DNA from: Pseudomonadota bacterium
GTDB lineage: Bacteria; Desulfobacterota; Binatia; Binatales; Binataceae
Length of the DNA: 64,000 nucleotides
Direction: 5' to 3'
Assembly (NCBI GenBank): GCA_021325355.1
Contig: JAJPHI010000031.1
Location: forward strand, 1-64,000
Part shown: positions 51,977 to 61,012 of the stretch, one piece after another
Numbering within the stretch: the stretch's first letter is position 1
Layout of the letters: the number at the start of each line of letters is the position of its first letter
Notes under the pieces: generated by a model
The model's input: the letters and a program-made list of their open reading frames with translations, nothing else
What the model was told of the DNA's origin: nothing
Databases searched by the model: none
Program-made: the position numbers and the translations under genes

Positions 51977-53551
51977 ATGAGGCGTTCATCGGCATTGACC
52001 GGCATCCTCGGCCTCGTACTCCTGATCTTCGGGCTCATCGGCTATGCCCTGACCAGCGGCGGCTTTGCCCGCCTGTACATTTTCGTCAACCTCATCGTCG
52101 GCGGCTTTGCCGTCATCGGCTGGCTCGCCGCGAGCTGGAGCGATCTCGGCTCTATCGCCGGTCAGCGCCGCACGCGCTACGGCGCCAATGCCGCGGTCTA
52201 CTCGGTCGGTTTCGTCCTGCTCCTCGTCGCCGCCAACTTCCTCGCCTCGCGCTACCATCGTCAATTCGATCTCACGGCGCAAAAGGTCTTCAGCCTCTCA
52301 CCGCAATCCGTCACCGTCGTCAAACAGTTGAAGAAGCCGCTCAAGCTTTACGGCTTCGTGCAAGGCGGCCACAGTCCCACTGCCGAATCACTCTACCAGC
52401 AGTATGCCTACGCCTCCCCGCTGATTACCTATGAGCTGGTCGATCCCAACAAGCATCCCGAGCTCGCCGAGCGCTTCAAAGTCACCACCATGGATACCAC
52501 GCACTTGCAGTACGGCGGCGATACCGGCTCCGGCAGCAACGTCACCGACCTCAATGAAGGCGCCATCACCAACGGCATCATGAAACTGATCAAGTCGGGC
52601 AGCGGCCAGACCGCCTGCTTCGCTATCGGCGAGGGCGAGGCCGACCCCGACGAAGCCCTGCAGCCCGGTGGCTTCAACGAATTTCAGAAGGGCCTCGAGG
52701 GCGAGAACTTCCAGGTTAAAAAAGTCGTTCTCGTCTCCGAGCCCAAGGTGCCCGACGACTGCGCCATCCTTATTCTCGCCGGACCGACCCGCCCCCTGGT
52801 GCCCCATGAGCTCGACGCCATCACGCAATATCTTGACGGCGGCGGGCGGATGCTCGCGATGCTGCGGCCGCAGCGCCCCGATAAAGCTTACGACGAAACC
52901 GCCCTCGTCAACCTGCTCGGCGACTGGGGCGTCAAGGTCGGCAATAACGTGGTCGTCGATCAGGTGGTGCGCCTGTTCGCCGGCCCCGCCCTCGGTCTCG
53001 ACCCGACCGTCAATATGTACCCCACTCACGAAATCACCTACGGCTTCAACAAGCAGACGGTCTTTCCGATGGTGCGCACGGTCGATCCGATCGATCCCCC
53101 CAAACCGGGCCTCGACGTCACTTCACTCGCCAAAACCTCCGATACCTCGTGGGCCGAAACCGATCTGAATTCCCTCTTCAACAAGCAGACCGCCCACTTC
53201 GACGCCGCCACCGATACCAAGGGCCCGGTCAGCGTCGCCGTCGCCGTTGAGGCCAATCTCGACCAGCTCAAACGCGGCAAAGGCACCGCCCGGATGGTCG
53301 TCTTCGGCGATACCGATATCGCCGACAATCAGTACATCGACAACTTCTTCAACCGCGACTTTCTCATGAACAGCGTCGATTGGCTCGCCGGCCAAACCAA
53401 TTCCATCACCATTCGCCCCAAGTCGCTCCGCGCTTCGCGGTTCAACCTGACCATCCAGCAGTTCGATATCGTCTTTGTCCTCTCGGTCCTGCTGATTCCC
53501 GAACTGCTGCTGCTCACCGGCCTCGCCGTCTGGTGGCAACGGCGCAACTAG
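51977..53551 (+). CDS. GldG-family ABC-type auxiliary protein
   Basis: 524 residues. Three N-terminal helices (about 5-25, 32-52, 74-93), then a large extracytoplasmic domain, then one C-terminal helix (about 496-518). The extracytoplasmic domain opens QFDLTAQKVFSLSPQSVTVVKQLKKPL, typical of the GldG/uncharacterised ABC-type family. VFGDTDIADNQYIDNFFNRDFLMNSVDWL marks its end. 59 nt after the permease gene. It is expected to work with the two preceding proteins; what is transported is unknown in most bacteria. Confidence 0.87.
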   Translation: MRRSSALTGILGLVLLIFGLIGYALTSGGFARLYIFVNLIVGGFAVIGWLAASWSDLGSIAGQRRTRYGANAAVYSVGFVLLLVAANFLASRYHRQFDLTAQKVFSLSPQSVTVVKQLKKPLKLYGFVQGGHSPTAESLYQQYAYASPLITYELVDPNKHPELAERFKVTTMDTTHLQYGGDTGSGSNVTDLNEGAITNGIMKLIKSGSGQTACFAIGEGEADPDEALQPGGFNEFQKGLEGENFQVKKVVLVSEPKVPDDCAILILAGPTRPLVPHELDAITQYLDGGGRMLAMLRPQRPDKAYDETALVNLLGDWGVKVGNNVVVDQVVRLFAGPALGLDPTVNMYPTHEITYGFNKQTVFPMVRTVDPIDPPKPGLDVTSLAKTSDTSWAETDLNSLFNKQTAHFDAATDTKGPVSVAVAVEANLDQLKRGKGTARMVVFGDTDIADNQYIDNFFNRDFLMNSVDWLAGQTNSITIRPKSLRASRFNLTIQQFDIVFVLSVLLIPELLLLTGLAVWWQRRN

Positions 53552-53573
53552 TCAATCGCGCGCATCGCTCGTC

Positions 53574-55055
53574 ATGTCTCTGCGCAATACGCTCGTCGTC
53601 TTCATCCTGCTGATCATCGTCGGCGGCTATGCGCTCTACCTCAACCATCAGCCGCCCCCCGAGGCCAATCCCAAGGTCTATCACCTCGACGCCAAGGACA
53701 TTCGTTCCATCGAGCTCAAGTCGCCCGATCGCGATATCGTCGTCGAGCGCGCCGGCGCCGGCAAATGGAACATCACCAAACCCGTCAACGCGCCCGCTGA
53801 CAGCGGCACCGTCGATTCCATCGCCAACCAGATCGCGAGCCTCGAAATCACCGGCACCGCCGATGAACATCCGACCGACCTCGCGCCCTTCGGCCTCGCC
53901 GTCCCCGCCGTCACCGTGACCGTTGTCACCACCGACGGCAAAACCCTTCCCTCGATCATGGTCGGCAGGCAGGCGCCCATCGGCAACGCCGGTTTCATCA
54001 AGGTGGCCGATAAGCCCGCGGTCGTGATGGTCGCGCCGTCGTTCGCCGCCGATGTCAATCGTCATGTCAACGACCTGCGCTCGCGGAGCCTCTTCCCCGC
54101 GCTCAACCCGCTCGACGCCGATCGCATCGTGATGCGCCGCGCGACCGGCACCCTCGAACTCACCCGCACCAACGACAAGTGGATGATCACTCGGCCGACC
54201 AGCTATCCCGCGGATAACGAAGCCGTCCTGCGCCTGCTGCGCCTCCTCGACAACGTCCGCCTGACCGATTTCGTCGATGACGCCAAGCCCGACCTTGGCA
54301 AGTACGGCCTCGCCAACCCCTCGCTGGCGATTACGCTCTATGCGCCGGATCACAAGGACGGCCAGACGCTCGCCTTCGGCTATGTCGATCCCAAGGTCGG
54401 CAGCAACGCCGTCTACTCGCGCACCGGCACCGCTCCCGATGATCCCGTCTATACCGTCACCAAGGATGTCTTCGCGTCGGCCGACGTCGGTTATGACGAT
54501 CTCCGCGACAAGACCGTCGTGCGCTTCGATCCATCCAAAGTCAGTCGCGTGACGCTCACCGGCGCCGGCCTCGATGAAACCGTCGAGCGCCATGGCAAAA
54601 ATCAATGGCTCGTCACCGCCGACGGCAAGAGCGCGCCCGCCGAACAGCCCGTCGTCCAGAGCCTGCTCGATCAACTGCACACCCTCACCGCCAAGGCGAT
54701 CGTCGAAGATAACCTGACCGATCCCCAACGCTACGGGATGGTCACGCCGGCGATTACCATCGCGATGTTCGACGACGGCGGCAAATCGCTCGGCGTCGTG
54801 CGCGCCTCGCTGCTCGAAATCACCACCAAACCGCAGAGCTCCGACGAAAAGGTCGAGACGCGCCATCAGGCCTACGCCACCACCAGTCTCGACTCCGACG
54901 TCTATCAGATCGAGCCGCAAGCCGTGCAGGATCTGCGCAACACCGCCGACCGCCTCCACAGTGACGCGGTGCCGACGCCAACGCCGTCACCCACGAGCTC
55001 ACCCACCGCGCATCCGTCCGCGTCTCCCGCCGCGTCGCCGGTCGCGCCGCATTAA
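53574..55055 (+). CDS. DUF4340 family exported protein
   Basis: 493 residues with a single N-terminal membrane anchor (about 6-21, LVVFILLIIVGGYALYL). Repeated beta-rich modules follow, with recurring W-x-I/V-T-x-P segments (GKWNITKPV, DKWMITRPTSYPAD, NQWLVTADGK), as in DUF4340. A Thr/Pro/Ser/Ala tail of about 25 residues ends the protein. DUF4340 genes commonly follow gldG-type genes, and here the gap is 22 nt. Function unknown; extracytoplasmic partner of the GldG-like protein is inferred. Confidence 0.85.
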   Translation: MSLRNTLVVFILLIIVGGYALYLNHQPPPEANPKVYHLDAKDIRSIELKSPDRDIVVERAGAGKWNITKPVNAPADSGTVDSIANQIASLEITGTADEHPTDLAPFGLAVPAVTVTVVTTDGKTLPSIMVGRQAPIGNAGFIKVADKPAVVMVAPSFAADVNRHVNDLRSRSLFPALNPLDADRIVMRRATGTLELTRTNDKWMITRPTSYPADNEAVLRLLRLLDNVRLTDFVDDAKPDLGKYGLANPSLAITLYAPDHKDGQTLAFGYVDPKVGSNAVYSRTGTAPDDPVYTVTKDVFASADVGYDDLRDKTVVRFDPSKVSRVTLTGAGLDETVERHGKNQWLVTADGKSAPAEQPVVQSLLDQLHTLTAKAIVEDNLTDPQRYGMVTPAITIAMFDDGGKSLGVVRASLLEITTKPQSSDEKVETRHQAYATTSLDSDVYQIEPQAVQDLRNTADRLHSDAVPTPTPSPTSSPTAHPSASPAASPVAPH

Positions 55056-55153
55056 CGGCCGCCGCACCTCCACCCCCGATCTTCGCGATTCTTGTGCTCG
55101 ACCGCGAAATGCGCGAAGCTCCTCACAGCTAGCCATGAAGTCGAGGAGACACC

Positions 55154-56350
55154 ATGAGTTACACCATCATCGATGTTGATACGCACGTAACCGAAACGCC
55201 CGATCTGTGGACAAGCCGCGCTCCCGCTAATATCCGCGATAAGGTGCCCCGCACGATCACCGACGAGCATGGCACCGTCCGCTGGGTGCTCGGCGACAGC
55301 AACAGTCTGCTCGCCAGCGCCGGCATGACCGCCACCGCCGGCCGCGGCAGCTTCGCCAAACCGCCGAAAACCTACGAAGAGATGCATCCCGGCGCCTACG
55401 ATGCCAAGGCCCGCCTCAAGTACATGGACGAGATGGGCATCTGGGCGATGGTCATGTATCCCAACGTCGGCGGCTTCGGCGCGCAGCAGTTCCTGAAACT
55501 CAACGACCCCGATCTCATGATCAAGTGCGTCCAGATCTACAACGACTGGCAAACCGAATGGGCCTCCGCCGACTCGCGCCGCCTCATCCCGATCACCTCG
55601 ATCCCCTTCTGGGACGTCAACCAGGCCGTTAAGGAAATTCGCCGATGCGAGAAAATGGGCCATCGCGGCATCCTCTTTACCGGTGAGCCGCAGTATTACG
55701 GCCTGCCGCTCCTTGGCGATAAGCACTGGAACCCGCTGTGGGAGGTCGCCTGCGAACTCGACCTGCCGCTCAGCTTCCATATCGGCTCGGGCGACATGAC
55801 CGAGGGTCTGCTCAAGCAGAAGATGGAAATCTACGGCAAGATGGCTTCGTTCACCGAGCTCGCCGTCGAGATCTTCCTGCGCAACGGCCTGCAGTTGAAT
55901 GACCTCTTGTTCTCCGGCGTCCTCGCCCGCTTCCCCACTATAAAGTTCGTCTCCGTCGAAAGCGGCATCGGCTGGATTCCCTTTATGCTCGAGGCCGCCG
56001 ACTACCAGTACAAAGGCAACAGCGTCGCCAAGCTCCAGCCCGAGTTCGGCGATATGCTGCCCTCCGAATACTTCGCCCGCAACGTCTACGCCTGCTACTG
56101 GTTCGAGCAGATCGCCCCGCGCCGCCTCATCGACAAAATCGGCGCCGACAATATCCTCTTCGAAACCGATTTCCCCCATCCGACTTCGCTCTACGGCGAG
56201 GAGGTCTTTGCCCGGATCAAAGGCGGCCTCGAGGATTGCGAAGAGTCGGTCCGCCGCAAGATCCTCTGGGACAACGGCCAGAAGCTCTACAAGGTCGCGC
56301 CGCCCACTGCCGCGGACGAAAAGCGCCAGGCGGCCGCCCTCGCCAACTAG
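55154..56350 (+). CDS. Amidohydrolase family protein (amidohydrolase_2), paralogue of 31894
   Basis: 398 residues. The N-terminal IIDVDTHVTETPDLW corresponds to the metal-binding start of the PF04909 barrel. DEMGIWAMVMYPNVGG, ELDLPLSFHIGSGD, FPTIKFVSVESGIGWIPF and FETDFPHPTSLYG follow in the order seen in the 31.9-kb amidohydrolase, though overall identity is low. GAGGAG lies upstream of ATG 55154. The conserved Asp in the last block is the likely catalytic/metal residue. Substrate unknown. Confidence 0.88.
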   Translation: MSYTIIDVDTHVTETPDLWTSRAPANIRDKVPRTITDEHGTVRWVLGDSNSLLASAGMTATAGRGSFAKPPKTYEEMHPGAYDAKARLKYMDEMGIWAMVMYPNVGGFGAQQFLKLNDPDLMIKCVQIYNDWQTEWASADSRRLIPITSIPFWDVNQAVKEIRRCEKMGHRGILFTGEPQYYGLPLLGDKHWNPLWEVACELDLPLSFHIGSGDMTEGLLKQKMEIYGKMASFTELAVEIFLRNGLQLNDLLFSGVLARFPTIKFVSVESGIGWIPFMLEAADYQYKGNSVAKLQPEFGDMLPSEYFARNVYACYWFEQIAPRRLIDKIGADNILFETDFPHPTSLYGEEVFARIKGGLEDCEESVRRKILWDNGQKLYKVAPPTAADEKRQAAALAN

Positions 56351-56380
56351 CCGCTTCGTCCGACTGACGTAATCTCAACG

Positions 56381-56408
56381 CGGCCCTCTCCCCGAGCGGA
56401 GAGGGCCG
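56381..56408 (+). terminator. Hairpin terminator after the amidohydrolase gene
   Basis: CGGCCCTCTCC (56381-56391) and GGAGAGGGCCG (56398-56408) form a perfect 11-bp stem with a 6-nt loop; downstream sequence CCGTTCTTCG is only weakly T-rich. Confidence 0.6.
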
Positions 56409-56486
56409 CCGTTCTTCGCCATCCTTCACCAACGATCCCGTGCCCGACCGCCCAACTTCGCCCATGCCGATTATCCGCGACGCCGC

Positions 56487-56492
56487 TATAAT
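56487..56492 (+). promoter_or_regulatory. polA: Perfect -10 element immediately before polA
   Basis: TATAAT (56487-56492) ends 8 nt before the polA ATG at 56501, so transcription would begin at or next to the A of the start codon. No Shine-Dalgarno sequence is visible and no good -35 hexamer was found at 16-18 bp. A leaderless polA mRNA is a reasonable inference. Confidence 0.4.
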
Positions 56493-56500
56493 CACTCTCG

Positions 56501-59095
56501 ATGGCTGAAGCGCGCCGCACGCTCTACCTCGTCGATGGCTCGGGCTATGTCTTCCGCGCCTTCTTCGCGCTCCCGCAACTGAACAACTCGCGCGGGATGC
56601 CCACCAATGCCGTCTACGGCTTCATCCGGATGCTCATGAAGCTGCTGAAGGACGCCCGCCCCACCCATATCGCGGTCGTCTTCGACGCCCCCACCAAAAC
56701 CTTCCGCGACGACCTCTTCCAGGACTACAAGGCCAACCGCGTCGAGACCCCCAACGATCTCGTGCGCCAGATCCCCTACATTCATCGCGCCGTCGACGCC
56801 TTCAAAATCCCCCGCCTCGTCATCGACGGCTACGAGGCCGACGACGTTATCGGCACCCTTGCCGTCAAAGGCGCGCGCGACAGCTTCGATACCGTCATCG
56901 TCACCGGCGACAAGGATTTCATGCAGTTGGTCGGTCCCCATATCACCCTGTGGGATACGATGAAGGACGAGCGCGTCGCCGCCCGCCAGGTCAAGGAAAA
57001 ACTCGGCGTCGATCCCGCTCTCGTCATCGATCTCATGGCGCTCACCGGCGACGCCATCGACAACATCCGCGGCATTCCCGGTGTCGGCGAAAAGAAGGCA
57101 AGCGCGTTGATTCAGCATTTCGGCTCGCTCGAAAAGGTCTTCGCCAATCTCGATCGTCTGCGCGAAGTCCCCGGCATCGGCCCGAAACTCGTCGCCGCAA
57201 TCAGCGCTCATCGTGCCGACGCCGAGCTCGCGCGCAAGCTCGTGACCATCGCGACCGACGCCCCCCTGCAACTGCAACCCGACGACTTCGCCTGGTCCGG
57301 CGCCGATCACGACGCGCTCATCGCCCTGATGCGTGAACTCGAGTTCGGGAGCCTCGTCGCCGAACTCGCTCCCGCAACCGTCGCAGCCCCTCCCGCAGCC
57401 GAAATCACCGAAGTCCGCATCGATGAGCAGCGCCTCCCCGCGCTCCTCGACGACTTGCGCGCCGCCGATCGCCTGAGCCTTCACCTCGGCGGCGACGCCG
57501 CCGGCGCCATCGTCCTGAAGCTAAAGGCCGCCGGCCGTCCCGCCCTCTACACCCTCGCCCGCGATCTCCTTCCGCGCGCGCGCGAACTGCTCGCCGCCCC
57601 CCGGCCCGCCAAAGCCTGCCACGACGTCAAACGCCACCTCAACCTCCTGCGCCGCTACGGCGTCGCGCTCGACGGCGTCCAGTTCGACACGATGCTTGCC
57701 GGCTTCCTGATCAATCCCGGCAAGCCCGAACCCGCGCTCGACGACCTCTACCACGAGCACCTCGCCCCGCTCGGCGGACCCGCCGCCCCCGGCGCCGAAC
57801 CGCTCGCCGTCGAAGCCCTCTGGGATACCCTCGCCACCGCCCTGGATCGCAATCAGCTCGTGCGCCAGTTCAGCGAAATCGAACTGCCCGTCGCCAAAGT
57901 CCTCGCCGAGATGGAAGCCACCGGCATCGGTATCGACGCCTCCGCCTTAAAGCAGATGTCCGCCGAGTTCGGCCGCGAGCTCGCCCAGCTCGAAAGCGAA
58001 TGCTTCCGGCTCGCCGGCCGCGAGTTCAACCTCAACTCGCCCCTGCAATTACGCGACATCCTCTTCAATGACCTGAAACTGCCGACCAAGGGTCTCAAGA
58101 AAACCAAGAGCGGCTTCTCCACCGATGCCGACGCGCTCGAGAAACTCGCCGCCGCCCATCCCTTGCCGCGCAAACTCCTCGAATACCGCGCCCTCGCCAA
58201 ACTCAAATCCACCTACTGCGACGCCCTCCCCGAGCTGATCGATCCCGCCACCGGCCGGCTCCATACGTCGTTCCACCAGGCCCTCACCGCCACCGGCCGC
58301 CTGAGCTCCACCGAACCCAACCTCCAGAACATCCCGACCCGCACCGAAGAGGGACGGCGCATCCGCCGCGCCTTCGTCGCCGACCCCGGCCGCATCCTGA
58401 TCTCGGCCGACTACTCGCAGATCGAATTGCGCGTTCTCGCCCATCTCTCCGATGACCCCACCCTGGTCGAGGCGTTCGCCCGCGGCGAGGATATCCACGC
58501 GCGCACCGCCGCCGACGTCCTCGGCGCCGCCAAAGACGACCGCGAGGCCCGCCGCCTCGCCAAGGTCATCAATTTCGGCATCATCTATGGTATGGGACCA
58601 CAGCGGCTCGCCGCCGAGCTCGAAATTCCGCTCGCCGAAGCCCAGGCCTATATCAAACGTTATTTTGAACGCATGCCCGGAGTTAAATCCTACTTCGACC
58701 AGACCCTCCGCGACGCCCGCGAACGCGGCTACGTCACCACGATGTTCGGGCGCCGCCGCTACCTCCCGGAACTCAACGGGCCCGACGGCGGCGCCCGCGC
58801 CCAGGCCGAGCGCATTGCCATCAATACCCCCATCCAGGGCACTGCCGCCGACCTGATCAAACTCGCGATGGTCCGTCTGGCCGCGATGCTTTCGGCCGCC
58901 TCGATTCGCGCTAAAATGGTCCTGCAGGTCCACGACGAGCTGTTGATCGAGGCCGACCGCGACGCCGCTGCCGCCGCCGCTACCGCGATTCGGAGCGCGA
59001 TGGAGGACGTCGCTCAACTTAAGGTGCCGCTGATGGTCGATCTTAAGGCCGGTTCCAATTGGGCCGAGATGCTCCCCCTTACCCCGACCGCTTGA
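56501..59095 (+). CDS. polA: DNA polymerase I, proofreading residues absent
   Basis: 864 residues. The 5'-3' exonuclease domain (about 1-295) has YLVDGSGYVFRAFFALP, FDAPTKTFRDDLF, GYEADDVIGTLA and GVGEKKASALI. The middle domain occupies the 3'-5' exonuclease position, but the DxE motif (FDTET in E. coli) is replaced by LSLHLGG and the later Asp region by DVKRHLN, so proofreading should be absent. The polymerase domain (about 480-864) is intact: DYSQIELRVLAHLS near residue 637, the KVINFGIIYGMG finger helix, and VHDELLIE near 810. Used for Okazaki fragment and repair synthesis. Confidence 0.95.
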   Translation: MAEARRTLYLVDGSGYVFRAFFALPQLNNSRGMPTNAVYGFIRMLMKLLKDARPTHIAVVFDAPTKTFRDDLFQDYKANRVETPNDLVRQIPYIHRAVDAFKIPRLVIDGYEADDVIGTLAVKGARDSFDTVIVTGDKDFMQLVGPHITLWDTMKDERVAARQVKEKLGVDPALVIDLMALTGDAIDNIRGIPGVGEKKASALIQHFGSLEKVFANLDRLREVPGIGPKLVAAISAHRADAELARKLVTIATDAPLQLQPDDFAWSGADHDALIALMRELEFGSLVAELAPATVAAPPAAEITEVRIDEQRLPALLDDLRAADRLSLHLGGDAAGAIVLKLKAAGRPALYTLARDLLPRARELLAAPRPAKACHDVKRHLNLLRRYGVALDGVQFDTMLAGFLINPGKPEPALDDLYHEHLAPLGGPAAPGAEPLAVEALWDTLATALDRNQLVRQFSEIELPVAKVLAEMEATGIGIDASALKQMSAEFGRELAQLESECFRLAGREFNLNSPLQLRDILFNDLKLPTKGLKKTKSGFSTDADALEKLAAAHPLPRKLLEYRALAKLKSTYCDALPELIDPATGRLHTSFHQALTATGRLSSTEPNLQNIPTRTEEGRRIRRAFVADPGRILISADYSQIELRVLAHLSDDPTLVEAFARGEDIHARTAADVLGAAKDDREARRLAKVINFGIIYGMGPQRLAAELEIPLAEAQAYIKRYFERMPGVKSYFDQTLRDARERGYVTTMFGRRRYLPELNGPDGGARAQAERIAINTPIQGTAADLIKLAMVRLAAMLSAASIRAKMVLQVHDELLIEADRDAAAAAATAIRSAMEDVAQLKVPLMVDLKAGSNWAEMLPLTPTA

Positions 59096-59175
59096 ACCCT
59101 CGTGCGCCCCTTTTGCCCACCTTCCCGACCCCGCCCCGAGGCTGAATTTCCTTTCATCGCCTCCGTCTAACCCAT

Positions 59176-59754
59176 TTGAGTAAACCAGCGCGCCCAGTGG
59201 CCGACGAGACCGAGCTCATCCAACGGGCGAGCAGCGGTGACGCGCAAGCCTTCGGCACGCTGGTCGAGCGCTATCAGCGGCGAGTGATCGGCGTCGCCAT
59301 GGCCGTCGTCCACAACCCCGATGATGCCCTCGAACTGGCTCAGGAAACGTTCGTCCGCGCCTATGAGAATCTGTCCAAATTCGAATCCCGCTCGAGCTTC
59401 TCGACCTGGCTCTATCGCATCGCCGCCAATCTCGCGATCGATTTCCGCCGCCGTGAAGGCCGCTACACTGTCCTGCGCGGCGAGGAAGGCGAAAATGAGC
59501 TCTCCCGCCTGCCCAGCGAGGCCCGCAACTCCTTCGAGGAACATGCCCGCGGCGAACTCAATGCCCATCTGCGCCGCGCTCTCGATGAGTTGACGCCGGA
59601 GCATCGTGCGGTGATACTTCTGCGAGAAGTGGAAGGCCTCTCCTACGACGAAATCAGCGAGGTGCTCCGATGTCCCCGTGGCACCGTGATGAGTCGTCTC
59701 CATTATGCGCGCAACCGCCTCCGCGCGCTGCTTAAGGACCTCGAATCGGATTGA
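59176..59754 (+). CDS. ECF-type RNA polymerase sigma factor
   Basis: 192 residues. Region 2 has AFGTLVERYQRRVIGVAMAVV, DALELAQETFVRAYENLSKF and SFSTWLYRIAANLAIDFRRR. Region 4 has LDELTPEHRAVILLREVEGLSYDEISEVL and GTVMSRLHYARNRLR. No regions 1 or 3, so it is an ECF (RpoE-like) sigma. Starts TTG at 59176; GTG at 59200 would also keep region 2 intact. The partner anti-sigma gene starts 4 nt downstream. Likely responds to an envelope or redox signal. Confidence 0.92.
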   Translation: MSKPARPVADETELIQRASSGDAQAFGTLVERYQRRVIGVAMAVVHNPDDALELAQETFVRAYENLSKFESRSSFSTWLYRIAANLAIDFRRREGRYTVLRGEEGENELSRLPSEARNSFEEHARGELNAHLRRALDELTPEHRAVILLREVEGLSYDEISEVLRCPRGTVMSRLHYARNRLRALLKDLESD

Positions 59755-59758
59755 GCCT

Positions 59759-60406
59759 ATGGTTTCCTGTAGCGAGATTCAGCTTCTCCTCGGCCCCTTC
59801 GACGATGGCGAGCTCGAACCGCACGAAATGCAGGACGTCGCCCTGCATATCGTCACCTGTCGCGACTGTAATGCCGCCCTCGAAGACTACCGCGCCCTCG
59901 GCGTCGCCCTCCGCAATACCGTCCGCCCGCCCGCCGTCGATCTCACCCCCGCGGTGCTTGCCCGCCTCGAGGCGATGCCGCGGCCATGGCGCCATCGCGT
60001 CCGCGCCTTCATCGAGTCCTTCGGCCGCATCGGCACCGCCATCGAGGTCGTCAGCCTCGCCGCCGTTACCGCCGTCCTGACCGTGGTAATCGCCAATCCC
60101 GCCGTCCAGAAACTGGTCAAGGGCCCCACCCACGACTCGCCGCCGCTCCTCACCTCCTCCCTCCCGCGGCCGGTCGCGCCGATCGCCTTTGCGCGAACCT
60201 CCTCCCCGGCCCGGCGGATGACCCCGGCGGTCGCCAGCTCAACCCCCGTCAATCAGTTCGCCGCGACCGAACCGCCCGAGGTCCAGAGCGCCAGCGCGAT
60301 GCAGGATCTCGCCGCCGAACTCGGCGCCGGCGATAGTCAATCGGTCGCCGTCTGGAACGAACCCAATACCCATACCACCGTCGTCTGGGTGCCCGATCAG
60401 CCCTGA
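59759..60406 (+). CDS. Zinc-finger (ZAS) anti-sigma factor
   Basis: 215 residues. The N-terminal cytoplasmic domain has the zinc anti-sigma motif H30-x3-C34-x2-C37, within LHIVTCRDCNAAL. One membrane helix follows (about 95-116), then an extracytoplasmic Pro/Ser/Thr-rich part. It would hold the adjacent ECF sigma inactive until a signal. ATG 59759 is 4 nt after the sigma stop; an in-frame ATG at 59705 lies within the sigma gene and lacks family similarity. Confidence 0.85.
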   Translation: MVSCSEIQLLLGPFDDGELEPHEMQDVALHIVTCRDCNAALEDYRALGVALRNTVRPPAVDLTPAVLARLEAMPRPWRHRVRAFIESFGRIGTAIEVVSLAAVTAVLTVVIANPAVQKLVKGPTHDSPPLLTSSLPRPVAPIAFARTSSPARRMTPAVASSTPVNQFAATEPPEVQSASAMQDLAAELGAGDSQSVAVWNEPNTHTTVVWVPDQP

Positions 60407-60409
60407 CCT

Positions 60410-61012
60410 ATGCGTCGCTTCAAAGGGCTTGTGATGCTGCCGCTCTGGATCGCGGCGATCTCGGTCGGTATCGTCTACGCCGCCTCCGACGCCGGCCGCG
60501 ATCAGCCCATCAAAATCCAGGTCGAATCGATTCAGGCCCGCTATGCCGATACCAGCGCCGTCGCCCTGCGCCGCTCCGTGCCCGTCCGGATGGATCCGCG
60601 GCTCAACCAGAGCGGCCTCTCCGATCGCCTCCGCCTGATGTTTGACTACTCCGAGTACCAGCTCGTCCGCCGCCAGAGCGCCAACTCCACCTGCGGCGGC
60701 GCCGTCGCCTTCAACCTCCCCGGCGGCCATATCCTGCACGTCGCGCCGCTCGCCGTCGAGGACAACGAACTCGCGATGGACCTCGCGATGTTCGAGGGCG
60801 ACCGCATGATCATGCGCCTGCCCTTTCGCCTGTCGGCCGGCGGGATGCTGATGCTGGTCGATCAGCACGCGCCCAACCGTTTTTACATCACCGCCATCTC
60901 CGCCGAGGGCCCGCAACTCCGTCCACAGGCAAGTGTCGTCCCCGTTCCGCAGATGCCCGCCATTCCCCCGGTCGAGCCCATCCCGCTCCCCGCCTTCATC
61001 CAGCCCTGGTAA
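60410..61012 (+). CDS. Exported protein of the sigma/anti-sigma operon, function unknown
   Basis: 200 residues. An N-terminal signal peptide or anchor (MRRFKGLVMLPLWIAAISVGIVYA) is followed by a single globular domain (SDRLRLMFDYSEYQLVRRQS, NLPGGHILHVAPLAVEDNELAMDL in parts, RFYITAISA) and a Pro-rich tail after about residue 175. Starts 3 nt after the anti-sigma stop, so it is cotranscribed. It may be a sensor-side partner or periplasmic effector of the regulon. I do not recognise the family. Confidence 0.8.
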   Translation: MRRFKGLVMLPLWIAAISVGIVYAASDAGRDQPIKIQVESIQARYADTSAVALRRSVPVRMDPRLNQSGLSDRLRLMFDYSEYQLVRRQSANSTCGGAVAFNLPGGHILHVAPLAVEDNELAMDLAMFEGDRMIMRLPFRLSAGGMLMLVDQHAPNRFYITAISAEGPQLRPQASVVPVPQMPAIPPVEPIPLPAFIQPW

